Positions 41,872-49,731 are shown, counted from the stretch's first letter. The stretch is DNA of 64,000 nt from Pseudochrobactrum asaccharolyticum (GCF_003314995.1 NZ_QNRH01000001.1:862214-926213); one strand, 5' to 3'. Translations and numbers: made by a program. Notes: generated by a model not told the origin, from the letters alone.

Positions 41872-42137
41872 TTGTCGCTGACTTCGCTCTCGCGAGCAGC
41901 AGGCATGCGGCAACGCAAAAGCCAGGGTAATTGTCGCCAGCGTCAATTACCCGTGCCGCCCTCGTGACCGCATCCACCCCAAAACCATGATCGTCAGCGA
42001 CAACTAAAACAGCCCGTAATTGTCGCTGGCCGTTGCCTCCGACCCAGACTCATGATAGCCAAAATCTACCACTCGGCGCTGCCGTCTACCGGCCATCGTA
42101 ATCGCCGCCGACCGGACTCCATAATTGTCGCGCTGCA

Positions 42138-42145
42138 CCGCAGTC
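42138..42145. repeat. IS21 target-site duplication, right copy
   Basis: CCGCAGTC is the right-hand copy of the 8-bp duplication; removing the IS and one copy joins the exporter operon to the SH3-protein gene with a 121-base gap. Confidence 0.85.
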
Positions 42146-42170
42146 GCGGTCCATCATAAGGGATAGGGAT

Positions 42171-42806
42171 ATGATCAAGAGATTATGCATCGCGATCGTC
42201 ATGGTATTTGCCATGGCATCCATGGCTGCGGCGGCGACCGTTGCAGTTGCCACCGGCAACGTCAATCTAAGGGCCGGACCCTCGACGGGATATCCTGTCG
42301 TTGTCGTCGTTCCGGTCGGCGCACGCATCGTCACCCATGGCTGTCTGCCGGGCTACACCTGGTGCGATATCGGTTTCGGCAGCTACCGGGGCTGGGTGTC
42401 GGCACGCTATGTTCAGGTGGTCTACAATGGTGCCCCGGTCGTCCTGTCGCCGGCCGTTGCCGCAAGTGTCGGGGTCGCCGTTGTTGCCTTCAACAAGGCC
42501 TATTGGGACAACCACTACGCCAGCTATCCCTGGTACTATCGCGGCCCCGCCTATTACGGCCAGGCGGCTCGCAGCTGCGGACCAAACGGCTGCTCCGGCA
42601 CGGTAACAGGCCCCTATGGCGGCACCGCCTCCGGAGCCCGTGGATGCGGTCCCCGCGGCTGTGCTGGCGCTGGCACAATCATCGGCCCCAATGGGGGTAG
42701 TGTCCAGGGCGCCCGTAGATGCGGTCCCTATGGTTGTGTCGGCGGCTATCGCGCCGTCGGTCCGAATGGCGGCACGCGAAGCGGCGCAGGGCATTTCCGT
42801 TGGTAA
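42171..42806 (+). CDS. Secreted SH3-domain protein with tandem CGPxGC repeats
   Basis: This 211-residue protein has a signal peptide (MIKRLCIAIVMVFAMASMAAA) and an SH3b domain (NVNLRAGPSTGYPVVVVVP, WCDIGFGSYRGWVSARYV). A linker with Tyr/Trp follows, then three tandem repeats of about 25 residues built as CGPxGC-x5-GPxGG-x4-GAR, ending in HFRW. SH3b domains often bind peptidoglycan or metals in the periplasm. The repeats recall the protein encoded at 34825. AGGGATAGGGAT precedes the ATG. It lies downstream of the exporter, cut off from it by the IS21 copy. Confidence 0.82.
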   Translation: MIKRLCIAIVMVFAMASMAAAATVAVATGNVNLRAGPSTGYPVVVVVPVGARIVTHGCLPGYTWCDIGFGSYRGWVSARYVQVVYNGAPVVLSPAVAASVGVAVVAFNKAYWDNHYASYPWYYRGPAYYGQAARSCGPNGCSGTVTGPYGGTASGARGCGPRGCAGAGTIIGPNGGSVQGARRCGPYGCVGGYRAVGPNGGTRSGAGHFRW

Positions 42807-42818
42807 AGGAGACTGCCC

Positions 42819-43139
42819 ATGTCGTCTCACCGCGTGCGATGGACGCTGCTTTTATTGACGTTGTTTCTGGCTGGTGCTGGTCCGTTTGAACTGGCACTTG
42901 CCGGAATGGACGGCAGCGAATTCGAGGAAGAGCCGTTGGAATTTTTTTGCATCACGCCGGATGGCGGTCGGGGAGAGGTATGCGTGAGTCTCTATCTTGA
43001 CGAGGATGGATACCAGGTCTGCCTTTCCGACGAGGCTGCCGAAACGGAACGCTGCGTGAGCTACTATAGTCAACCGGACTATCCGGGCGATGACTACGAT
43101 TCTCTAGCGACCTCAACCGTCCGCCTGATCGATTGCTAA
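42819..43139 (+). CDS. Small secreted acidic protein, unknown
   Basis: This 106-residue protein has a signal peptide (TLLLLTLFLAGAGPFELALA) and a very acidic mature part with Cys residues spaced in FFCITPDGG, VCVSLYLDE, YQVCLSD and ERCVSYY, ending in C. Disulfide-rich periplasmic folding is likely. I do not recognise a family. It follows the SH3-protein gene by 12 bases with AAAGGAGACTGCCC before the ATG, so the two are a transcript pair. An IS66 copy begins 20 bases downstream. Confidence 0.72.
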   Translation: MSSHRVRWTLLLLTLFLAGAGPFELALAGMDGSEFEEEPLEFFCITPDGGRGEVCVSLYLDEDGYQVCLSDEAAETERCVSYYSQPDYPGDDYDSLATSTVRLIDC

Positions 43140-43173
43140 CCCTCGGTACGGTTCTTATTCGTAAGCGCTGTTG

Positions 43174-44706
43174 TCAGGCCACGGCCCTGAACTCGGGAGC
43201 CTGAATGTAGGCCCAGGGGAGGAGATCGTCGATCTGGCTGTTGGGGTGGCCGTTGACGATCCTGGTGAGCACGTCGGCGAGGTAGCCGAGCGGCTCGACG
43301 CCGTTGAGCTTGCAGGTTTCGATCAGCGAAGCGACGACGGCCCAGTGCTCGGCGCCGCCATCCGATCCAGCGAAGAGTGCATTCTTGCGGTTCAGCGCGA
43401 TCGGGCGGATCGAGCGTTCGACGGTGTTGCTGTCGATCTCGATGCGACCGTCGTCGAGGAAGCGCGAGAGGCCATCCCGGCGCGAGAGCGTGTAGCGGAT
43501 CGCCTCGGCGAGCTTTGTCTTCTGGCTGATCAGCTCGAGCTTCTCGCGCAGCCAGGGTACGAGATCGGCGACGATCGGGAGGCTCTTTTCCTGGCGCACG
43601 GCACGACGCTGCTCCGCCGATCGTCCACGAATGTCATCTTCGATTCTGTAGAGCTCCGCGATCCGCCGGAGCGCCTCGCTGGCGATCGGCGCGGGACCGG
43701 CTGCGGCAAGTTCGTAGAAGCGGCGGCGCACATGTGCCCAGCAGAAGGCGAGCGTGGCACCGCTCTTGTCGGCGAGCACGCGATAGCCACCATAGCCGTC
43801 GACCTGCAGGATGCCAGTAAAGCCCGCCAGATGAGTGATCGGACGTTCGGCCTTTCGGTCCGGCGCATAGACATAGGCGACGCCCGGCGGGTCGGCTCCT
43901 TGCCACGGCCGATCATCGCGGGCATAGGCCCAGAGTTGCCCGGTCCTGGTCTTGCCACGGCCGGGATCGAGCACCGGCGCCGTCGTCTCGTCGGCGAACA
44001 GTTTTGGCGAAGCCTTCAACTTCGCCAGCAGTCGCTCGTGCACCGGACGCAGGTGCCAGGCGGCGCGGCCGACCCAGTCGGCGAGCGTCGAGCGGTCGAG
44101 ATTGATGCCCTGCCGGGCGTAGATCTGCGCCTGGCGATAGAGCGGCAGGTGATCGGCGTATTTGGAGACCAGCACCTGGGCGACGGTCGCATCGGTCGGC
44201 AGGCCGCCTTCGATCAGCCGGCCGGGAGCCGGAGCCTGAACGACCACATCGTCGCAGGCGCGGCAGGCGTATTTGGGCCGGCGCACCACGATCACGCGCA
44301 GCTGCGCCGGAACGATGTCGAGCCGCTCGCTCACATCCTCGCCGATCCGGTGCAGGCCATTGCGACAGCACGGACAGACGTGATTGTCGATGTCGACGAT
44401 CGTTTCGATGCGAGGCAGATGCGCCGGCAGCGCGCCACGGTTGGCTCGCCGCTTTGTGGCGCGCTCATTGCGTTCGCGCGGGTCGACACGTTCGGCCTCT
44501 TCCTCGCCGGCGGCCTCGATCTGCTCGGCCTCTTCGAGGCCCAGCAGCAACTGGTCTTCCGGCAGCGTCTCGGCGCGCCGGCCGAAGCGGTGACGCTGCA
44601 GTTCCCTGATGATCTGGATCAGCCGCGCATTCTCGACGTCGCGCGCCAGGACCATCGCCTTCAGCGCATCCGGATCGTCGGGAAGCTGGTCCGCCGTCAT
44701 CGCCAT
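43174..44706 (-). CDS. tnpC: IS66-family transposase TnpC
   Basis: This 510-residue DDE transposase has an N-terminal leucine-zipper-like part, a zinc-finger domain (VCPCCRNGL, YACRACDD), and catalytic acids in LFADETTAPVLDPG, LQVDGYGGY and DSNTVERSIRP. It appears full length. It is the last gene of the IS66 operon. Confidence 0.95.
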   Translation of the reverse strand: MAMTADQLPDDPDALKAMVLARDVENARLIQIIRELQRHRFGRRAETLPEDQLLLGLEEAEQIEAAGEEEAERVDPRERNERATKRRANRGALPAHLPRIETIVDIDNHVCPCCRNGLHRIGEDVSERLDIVPAQLRVIVVRRPKYACRACDDVVVQAPAPGRLIEGGLPTDATVAQVLVSKYADHLPLYRQAQIYARQGINLDRSTLADWVGRAAWHLRPVHERLLAKLKASPKLFADETTAPVLDPGRGKTRTGQLWAYARDDRPWQGADPPGVAYVYAPDRKAERPITHLAGFTGILQVDGYGGYRVLADKSGATLAFCWAHVRRRFYELAAAGPAPIASEALRRIAELYRIEDDIRGRSAEQRRAVRQEKSLPIVADLVPWLREKLELISQKTKLAEAIRYTLSRRDGLSRFLDDGRIEIDSNTVERSIRPIALNRKNALFAGSDGGAEHWAVVASLIETCKLNGVEPLGYLADVLTRIVNGHPNSQIDDLLPWAYIQAPEFRAVA

Positions 44707-44775
44707 GAGCGGATCAGACCATATTCGCCGGCACCGGGCGACCGTGGAATCCGGGCTGATTCACTTGGTCGCGGA

Positions 44776-45132
44776 TCAACCCGCCTGCGCCGGAACGCGC
44801 GTCGGGCGGGCTTCATGGACCCGTCGCCAGTCGAGACCTTCGAGCAGCGCCGACAGCTGCGCGGCGGTCAGCCGCATGATCCCGTCCTGCACCTTCGGCC
44901 AGCGGAACTCGCCATCCTCCAGCCGCTTCGCATAGAGGCAGACGCCGGTGCCGTCCCAGAAGATCAGCTTGATCCGGTCCGTGCGCTTGGCACGGAAGAC
45001 ATAGACCGCACCGCTGAACGGATCGGCGCCCATCGTCTCGCGCACCAGCGCGGCCAGCCCCTCCGCGCCTTTGCGGAAGTCCACCGGCTTTGTCGCCACC
45101 ATGACCTTGACGGCGCCAGTCGGCCCGATCAC
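44776..45132 (-). CDS. tnpB: IS66 accessory protein TnpB
   Basis: This 118-residue protein has the IS66 Orf2 signature: VATKPVDFRKGAEGLAALV, then DPFSGAVYVFRAKRTDRIK and LIFWDGTGVCLYAKRLE. The start overlaps tnpA by four bases. It is required with TnpA for transposition by some IS66 members. Confidence 0.95.
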   Translation of the reverse strand: MIGPTGAVKVMVATKPVDFRKGAEGLAALVRETMGADPFSGAVYVFRAKRTDRIKLIFWDGTGVCLYAKRLEDGEFRWPKVQDGIMRLTAAQLSALLEGLDWRRVHEARPTRVPAQAG

Positions 45133-45575
45133 GACGTTGCCTTCAACGCACGGATCACCGTCGCAACCGTCCTGGCGTCGGCGCCACGGCCGACCCGCAT
45201 CGCAACGCCGTCGATCTCCAGCTCGATCACGCCGGCGTCTGGCGCGGCCTTCCGCTTCCGCGTCGATCTCGCGCGCTTCCCCGACGGTTCAGGCTCCGGC
45301 GCCGCAATCACCGCCGGAACAAACAATGGCTCCGGTGCCGGCGCTCCCGCCAATGGCTGACGCGCGGCCCGACGCCAGGCGAACAACTGCTGCGGGGACA
45401 ATGCATATCGCCGGGCCACTGCGCTCACGGTCTCGCCGGCATCGTAGCTTTCCGCCACGATCCGAGCCTTCTCCTCCGGCAACCATTCGCGCCTCCGGCC
45501 GGAACCCGTGAAAACCTCGAACCGCCGCGCGGGCTCAGGATCGCTGGATTTAAGCGTAAACTCTGAAATCGTCAT
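45129..45575 (-). CDS. tnpA: IS66 accessory protein TnpA
   Basis: This 148-residue protein has the IS66 OrfA helix-turn-helix (RREWLPEEKARIVAESYDAG, VSAVARRYALSPQQLFAWRR), then a Pro/Ala-rich linker and a C-terminal domain. It is the first gene of the IS66 operon and probably binds the IS ends. Confidence 0.94.
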   Translation of the reverse strand: MTISEFTLKSSDPEPARRFEVFTGSGRRREWLPEEKARIVAESYDAGETVSAVARRYALSPQQLFAWRRAARQPLAGAPAPEPLFVPAVIAAPEPEPSGKRARSTRKRKAAPDAGVIELEIDGVAMRVGRGADARTVATVIRALKATS

Positions 45576-45651
45576 GTGTCGAAGCCCTCAAAGGCTCCGA
45601 ACATCGTCGCTCACGACCACGCGCGAAAGGTGCCGCCGGAACAGCGCTTAC

Positions 45652-46392
45652 GCTCAAACCACTTTCAGGCGTCATTTTGTAGGGCTATAGCGTAAGCGTA
45701 GTGATCATCACTATCGGTCGCGGCCCGCCATACTTTTCTGAAAATTCAAAGTTCCTGTAATAGTTTTTCTGCTGCAGAATATGTTGTTGAGGTGTTTTCC
45801 AAAGCTGGGTTATTGATGCATCAAGTTCAAATAGAATATCTATTGGGAATAGTTCTTAGGGACAGGGCATTGCTGTGATAATCAAATCGACTGAGGATCA
45901 CTTCAATGCTCGGCGTGACGATTGACAAGATCGGCTTATCAATAAAAGCGGGAAACGTATTTCAGATGCTTAAATGCACTTCATAACGCAGCCATGAGCT
46001 ATACAATAGAAAGCTCGAAAGAGTTTGCGCTTTAGAAGGCCCGATGCCAATTATTTGGCTCGTCAGAAGTATCTAGATTTTGCCAAGCTATTGCAGCTAC
46101 AAATGCCGCCCACGAAAAAAATGAGAGAGACAGCTTTCCAAGACTTAATAAGGTCAATGCAGGAAGATCTTAGACTATAAGAATCTTTAGATATGTCGTT
46201 GAGCATTCCTCAGGGAGGGAGCTTGCTATACATTGGGTGGTCTTTTGGCGGAGATCGGCACAGGCTGTCGTGAAGCGGCCAATAATTCGGTAACCGGCTT
46301 CTCCTTCAGAAAAATGTTATGCGAAAATTTATTATTGCTTTGAATATCGGACGTTTTTTAATAACTCCCATACAGAGGATGCACTATTAAGG
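45652..46392. other. Island right end, then AT-rich sequence without a supported gene
   Basis: From 45652 to about 45730 lies GC-rich DNA with a 15-bp palindrome (TAGTGATCATCACTA, 45699-45713) and CCGCCA at 45725-45730. This is the likely right att half-site. From 45731 the sequence is AT-rich with many stops in all frames. A frame of about 50 codons near 46020-46180, ending MQEDLRL, has no good start. It may be a remnant of genes lost by integration or decay. Confidence 0.5.
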
Positions 46393-47121
46393 TCACTTTG
46401 CCTCGCAAATTGCATTGCATGGTGCGTTGTACATTTCTTTGAGGAAGTTCATAAAGTCTTTTTGAACGTCAGGTTGAACACGTGCTTTTCTGCGCAACAC
46501 GGACACTAGATTTTTACGCTCCTCATTGCCAAATGTGGCCCCCAACAAAGTGGCATTATCAGTGAGCGCTTGCATAATCTGATTGCGGTTTCCTTTGCTT
46601 AAATGAGGCTCGCTAAGATACATTTGAGTGCGACCAAGCATCATTAATATTTTGGTACGCACAGTTTTCAGTTCTGTTGTCGGCACCGCAGCGGCAAAAA
46701 CTTCGGCAGTTTCTAAAAACATCATCTGAGTTTTTATGAAGAGAAGAAAATTTAAAATCACTTCGTCTTGAAATTTTACAAGGTTCAATCTTTGAGCTTC
46801 ATGATCAAGCGTCAACCTGCTTTCAGAGTGTTGCATGTACAATTGATCTATTTCCGCTGTCATTCGGTTCAATGTGGCTAATTCTTGGGGTGTTAATCCA
46901 TTGGGCCCCCAAATACTGTTATCAGTCCACAGCTTTAAAAGTTTTGGTTTCTGATCTGGTTCAGACAATCGTGGTGGAGTGGGTTGTGCCACAAACCATT
47001 CAAGGATTTCATTCATACGAACAATGTTGGCGGACGGAGCTTCTGCGCTTGCAGGAGAGATGCTGCCAAGCCAGAGCGCGCTGATAGCTAGAATAGTGCT
47101 TAAAAATTTGGTTATTGTCAT
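46393..47121 (-). CDS. Exported protein of unknown function
   Basis: This 242-residue protein has a signal peptide (FLSTILAISALWLGSISPASA|EA). The mature part is mostly helical (LNRMTAEIDQLYMQHSESRL, FLLFIKTQMMFLETAEVFAA) with two Cys near the C-terminus (APCNAICEAK). I do not recognise a family. It is AT-rich like its surroundings and stands alone. AGAGACAGCGTAA lies before the ATG. A periplasmic location is expected. Confidence 0.7.
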   Translation of the reverse strand: MTITKFLSTILAISALWLGSISPASAEAPSANIVRMNEILEWFVAQPTPPRLSEPDQKPKLLKLWTDNSIWGPNGLTPQELATLNRMTAEIDQLYMQHSESRLTLDHEAQRLNLVKFQDEVILNFLLFIKTQMMFLETAEVFAAAVPTTELKTVRTKILMMLGRTQMYLSEPHLSKGNRNQIMQALTDNATLLGATFGNEERKNLVSVLRRKARVQPDVQKDFMNFLKEMYNAPCNAICEAK

Positions 47122-47611
47122 TTACGCTGTCTCTGATTCTAAAAAATACACTTCTCAAACTCTCTGGAGGGGGGAGGTTTACCGCTGGAATTGAATTACA
47201 GGCCGTTTTCGTATCTGATACAAGTCGTTTTACAAAGCAAATATTGGTGCAGTTATACTGCCTGACTACGCTGTTATAGCATTAATTGCAGGCGGTAAAA
47301 ATTTACGTATGCTAATATTCTTTGACATTCATACTCCTAATTTAAGTATGTATATTTATGAGTACTAGATAGATGCTACCCTGAAAATGTGCAGGCGAAC
47401 GGCTGAATATCAGGAGCGGATGCCCGATCAATGTTCATTTCATATCTGAATTTTTATTAACTATTGAAAATCTGAAACGCTGTCGTAAGTACATCTAAAT
47501 GTGCAGTGCAAACATTCAGATGATAAAGACATGAAGGCCTGCGCTGAGAAATGAGACGCGATAGAGCAGTTCAAAGAGGTCTGCAGATACACAAAAATTG
47601 AGGAAACTATC
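47122..47611. other. AT-rich intergenic region
   Basis: These 490 bases lie between the exported protein and the thioredoxin gene. They should contain both promoters. A minus-strand frame overlapping the thioredoxin start (Ser-rich, no ribosome site) is not supported. I see nothing else. Confidence 0.5.
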
Positions 47612-47977
47612 ATGCTCACCAGCCCCCCACTAAAGTATGAGGCGACAGAAGTCAGCTCTACTGAACTGAACACTATGCTCCGTGAGAACGAGACCGCTAT
47701 TCTCGTTTATGTGTGGGCGCCATGGTGCCCGCCTTGCAAATCTATGACACCCGCTCTGGATGATGTTGCAGCCGAAATCGGTCAAAATGTGCGCGTGGTC
47801 AAACTCAACGCTGTTAGTGAATCGCAAACATTGACTGCTCTTGGCATCGCATCTGTTCCGACATTGTTACTTTTTTCAGCAGAAGGGCGCGAGTTGGCAC
47901 GGTTCCTGGGGGCATTGAACAGCTCAGCTATTCTCGACTGGATCAGTAAAAACAATACTTTATCGTGCAATGACTGA
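47612..47977 (+). CDS. Thioredoxin-family protein
   Basis: This 121-residue cytoplasmic protein has a thioredoxin fold with active site WCPPC (VWAPWCPPCKSMTPALDDVA) and the cis-Pro loop ASVPTLLLF. WCPPC is less common than the canonical WCGPC and tends to give different redox properties. GAGGAAACTATC precedes the ATG. No signal peptide is present. It appears to be a monocistronic accessory thioredoxin rather than the main TrxA. Confidence 0.9.
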   Translation: MLTSPPLKYEATEVSSTELNTMLRENETAILVYVWAPWCPPCKSMTPALDDVAAEIGQNVRVVKLNAVSESQTLTALGIASVPTLLLFSAEGRELARFLGALNSSAILDWISKNNTLSCND

Positions 47978-48082
47978 GCATTATCTTTGTTCATAGCTGA
48001 GAGAGCAGGGCGACCGGATGGTAATGCTTTACATATATAAAGCACAAAGCACCTGCTCTCATTATCTTAGCCCAAACAGGAT

Positions 48083-48619
48083 TTATGATGCGGTCGCTTG
48101 CCTGTGATCGCGCTTCGCCTGAGCAACACCGGCAGCTTTTTTCTGTCGCCCACGTTCCATCGGGTTGATAAGACTGTTGGCTTGTTTATTGGGAATGTTA
48201 CGCATTCCTTCATGAGCATGACGCGTATTAAACGGAATTTTGTTTGCTTCAGCATGCTGCTTTAATTCCAGAGCATGCTGTGCATTTTCCACGAGTTCCT
48301 GCTTGGCCGCCATCTGACGGCGACGTACAACTTCAGCATTGGTACGACGCATTGCCATCGCCAGAACACTGAGCTTCGTTTTTGAGCCGTCATCCGCTTT
48401 TGATGCAGCATTGCCTTTCGGGGCTGCCTTACCTCTGATTTCACGCCGTCTTTGATGTGCCTGAGTTTTGGCTTTTTCGCGTCGCTCTCTGAGAAGCTTT
48501 ACCAATGAGTTTAAATCAGCATCAGGTAGGGATTGAAGTGCCGGATGGCGTGTTTTGTCAACGAGTGCAAGCTCATCTGCATTCAATGCACGCTCTTCTT
48601 CTTTACGGGTGATTGCCAC
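48083..48619 (-). CDS. Lys/Arg/Gln-rich protein, unknown
   Basis: This 178-residue, highly basic helical protein starts with GTG behind GGAGGTAAAAAAC. That ribosome site lies within an alternative upstream in-frame ATG codon region, so the GTG is preferred. Segments such as LLRERREKAKTQAHQRRRE and AKQELVENAQHALELKQHAE predict long helices or a coiled coil. The sequence continues with RHAHEGMRNIPNKQANSL. I do not recognise a family; nucleic-acid binding is possible from charge only. Confidence 0.68.
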   Translation of the reverse strand: MAITRKEEERALNADELALVDKTRHPALQSLPDADLNSLVKLLRERREKAKTQAHQRRREIRGKAAPKGNAASKADDGSKTKLSVLAMAMRRTNAEVVRRRQMAAKQELVENAQHALELKQHAEANKIPFNTRHAHEGMRNIPNKQANSLINPMERGRQKKAAGVAQAKRDHRQATAS

Positions 48620-48758
48620 GTTTTTTACCTCCATACAGACATAAATATTTAAACCAACGTGACAGACACAGAATGGTTCCATATCGTCATGCAGTTGCAT
48701 ATTGCCGGTATAAAAGAGGAGATATGCGATTTAGGCCATGAAATTGGGGTCAAAAGAC

Positions 48759-49094
48759 TTAATTGAAATCTTTAAGAACGGTGCTTTCACCTGTGTCCCA
48801 CGATAATAATCTCCCGCCAATACAGGTATAAAGATAGCTGGAATCGTAAGAACCAACTTCGATAGCTGTTTCCTGATTGGTGTCCTCAAATCTCAGATAA
48901 TATTCTGAGCGCTCCGATTTGGGTACAAGGGCACTCACAATATGCTCGTAGCAGGCAGCATCTTCTCCGGATAATATCCGCTGCAAATAGCTCTCTATAT
49001 CAAGGTCTATTTTATCGACAGCAAGTGTATCTGCACTCGCATTTGATACTCCGATAGCGGCTAAACAGGCGAGCGCTATTAAAAGACGTTTCAT
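48759..49094 (-). CDS. Small exported protein, unknown
   Basis: This 111-residue protein has a signal peptide (MKRLLIALACLAAIGVSNASA|DT). The mature part carries two Cys (AACYEHIV, LYTCIGGR) that may form a disulfide. CGGAGCATGGA precedes the ATG. No family recognised. Periplasmic. Confidence 0.7.
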   Translation of the reverse strand: MKRLLIALACLAAIGVSNASADTLAVDKIDLDIESYLQRILSGEDAACYEHIVSALVPKSERSEYYLRFEDTNQETAIEVGSYDSSYLYTCIGGRLLSWDTGESTVLKDFN

Positions 49095-49240
49095 TCCATG
49101 CTCCGAGGTGAATCATTGAGCGCAAGATGCATTTCCTCTGAAGTTAAGTCGAGTTTAAAACGGCTTTGAAAATGACTGATTACCGCATTAAAAAATGAAA
49201 ATCTTTGATGCTATATGATTGTTTCGAGAAGGTTGAAACT

Positions 49241-49480
49241 CTATGCTAATAGACCGGAAATTTCAGCGGCTTGCTCAAATGCTAATCGTGCACTTTGTGT
49301 GCTTACACTATCATGCGAGCATGTAAGGCAGGCTGTAATGGCTTTTCCCATACTATCCAGATCAAACCGCTCCCACTGAGAGAGCATGAAATTTTCTGCA
49401 TCAGCAATATTACCAATCGAATGCGTGATACCGTCTGCAATATTAATAATTACAGCTTCATCCCAATAAATTAAATTCAT
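49241..49480 (-). CDS. DUF982 domain protein
   Basis: This 79-residue protein matches the DUF982 pattern found in rhizobia and relatives. It has ITHSIGNIADAENFMLSQWERF, a central Cys region (ITACLTCSHD) and a C-terminal ARLAFEQAAEISG. Function is unknown. The ribosome site is weak. It lies in the AT-rich stretch after the island. Confidence 0.78.
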   Translation of the reverse strand: MNLIYWDEAVIINIADGITHSIGNIADAENFMLSQWERFDLDSMGKAITACLTCSHDSVSTQSARLAFEQAAEISGLLA

Positions 49481-49653
49481 AAGTTAATACCTTCAGTTAA
49501 AGGAACGCAGAGATGTCCATAGAGTTCCTGAGAAAATCACCGGATAGATTAAAACTCGATCAAATCGGTTGGCACTAAACAGCAGAAACGAATGCGATGC
49601 AGCCGTCATATTTGTGATGAAACCGGAGTTCCCGTTTAATAAGCAGCTTGTAT

Positions 49654-49731
49654 CTAGAAGGGTTGCATTAAGATCGCTACGATTGCAGTGATAGTTATTA
49701 TGGCGATAAATGCTAAAGATGTATCACTCAT
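49654..49731 (-). CDS. 25-residue hydrophobic peptide (candidate small membrane protein)
   Basis: A short frame encodes MSDTSLAFIAIITITAIVAI followed by LMQPF. It is preceded by GGAGGTAATC, an excellent ribosome site seven bases before the ATG. The peptide is one transmembrane helix with a short polar N-terminus. It lies in an otherwise empty 500-base gap. Such small proteins often act as regulators of membrane transporters or stress proteins, or as toxins of type I systems; which applies is unknown. Confidence 0.55.
   Translation of the reverse strand: MSDTSLAFIAIITITAIVAILMQPF

Larger units (their letters stand above)
39307..42137 (+). mobile_element. IS21-family insertion sequence (2831 bp)
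   Basis: The termini are TGCGCGGCGACGATTACGG on the left and, read inward on the other strand, TGCAGCGCGACAATTATGG on the right. They agree at 14 of 19 positions and have the TG...CA ends. Sub-terminal repeats of the motif GCGACAATTA and GGCCATCGTAAT occur at both ends, as in IS21 relatives. It contains overlapping istA and istB and is flanked by an 8-bp duplication. The first 217 bases and the last 266 bases are non-coding end regions. It separates the exporter operon from the SH3-protein gene. Confidence 0.9.
43161..45651 (-). mobile_element. IS66-family insertion sequence (2491 bp)
   Basis: The ends are inverted repeats starting GTAAGCGCTGTT (left at 43161; right, on the other strand, at 45651), the GTAAGCG type of IS66. 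It contains tnpA, tnpB and tnpC in the standard order on the minus strand. The flanking octamers (TCTTATTC left, GCTCAAAC right) are different, so no 8-bp duplication is present. That suggests rearrangement or deletion at one end. Confidence 0.9.
25655..45730. mobile_element. Integrated mobilizable element at tRNA-Ser(UGA)
   Basis: A block of about 20 kb with clearly higher GC than both flanks contains a large serine recombinase beside the tRNA, a HicAB-like pair, an AlpA regulator, traA/oriT/traC/traD and a cargo of regulator, exporter and secreted-protein genes, with two insertion sequences. The left border is set by the tRNA-Ser CCA. The right border is placed where AT-rich DNA resumes, just after a short CCGCCA that matches the tRNA end. 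The right border is inference. With no traG or type IV secretion genes it would need a helper for transfer. Confidence 0.8.

Noticed and set aside
43171-45360. Open frame of about 730 codons antisense to the IS66 genes
   Set aside because: It spans three convincing genes and a boundary between them; composition is that of a shadow frame.
46020-46180. About 50-codon frame ending MQEDLRL in the AT-rich gap
   Set aside because: Only a TTG could start it and no ribosome site is clear; too weak to list as a gene.
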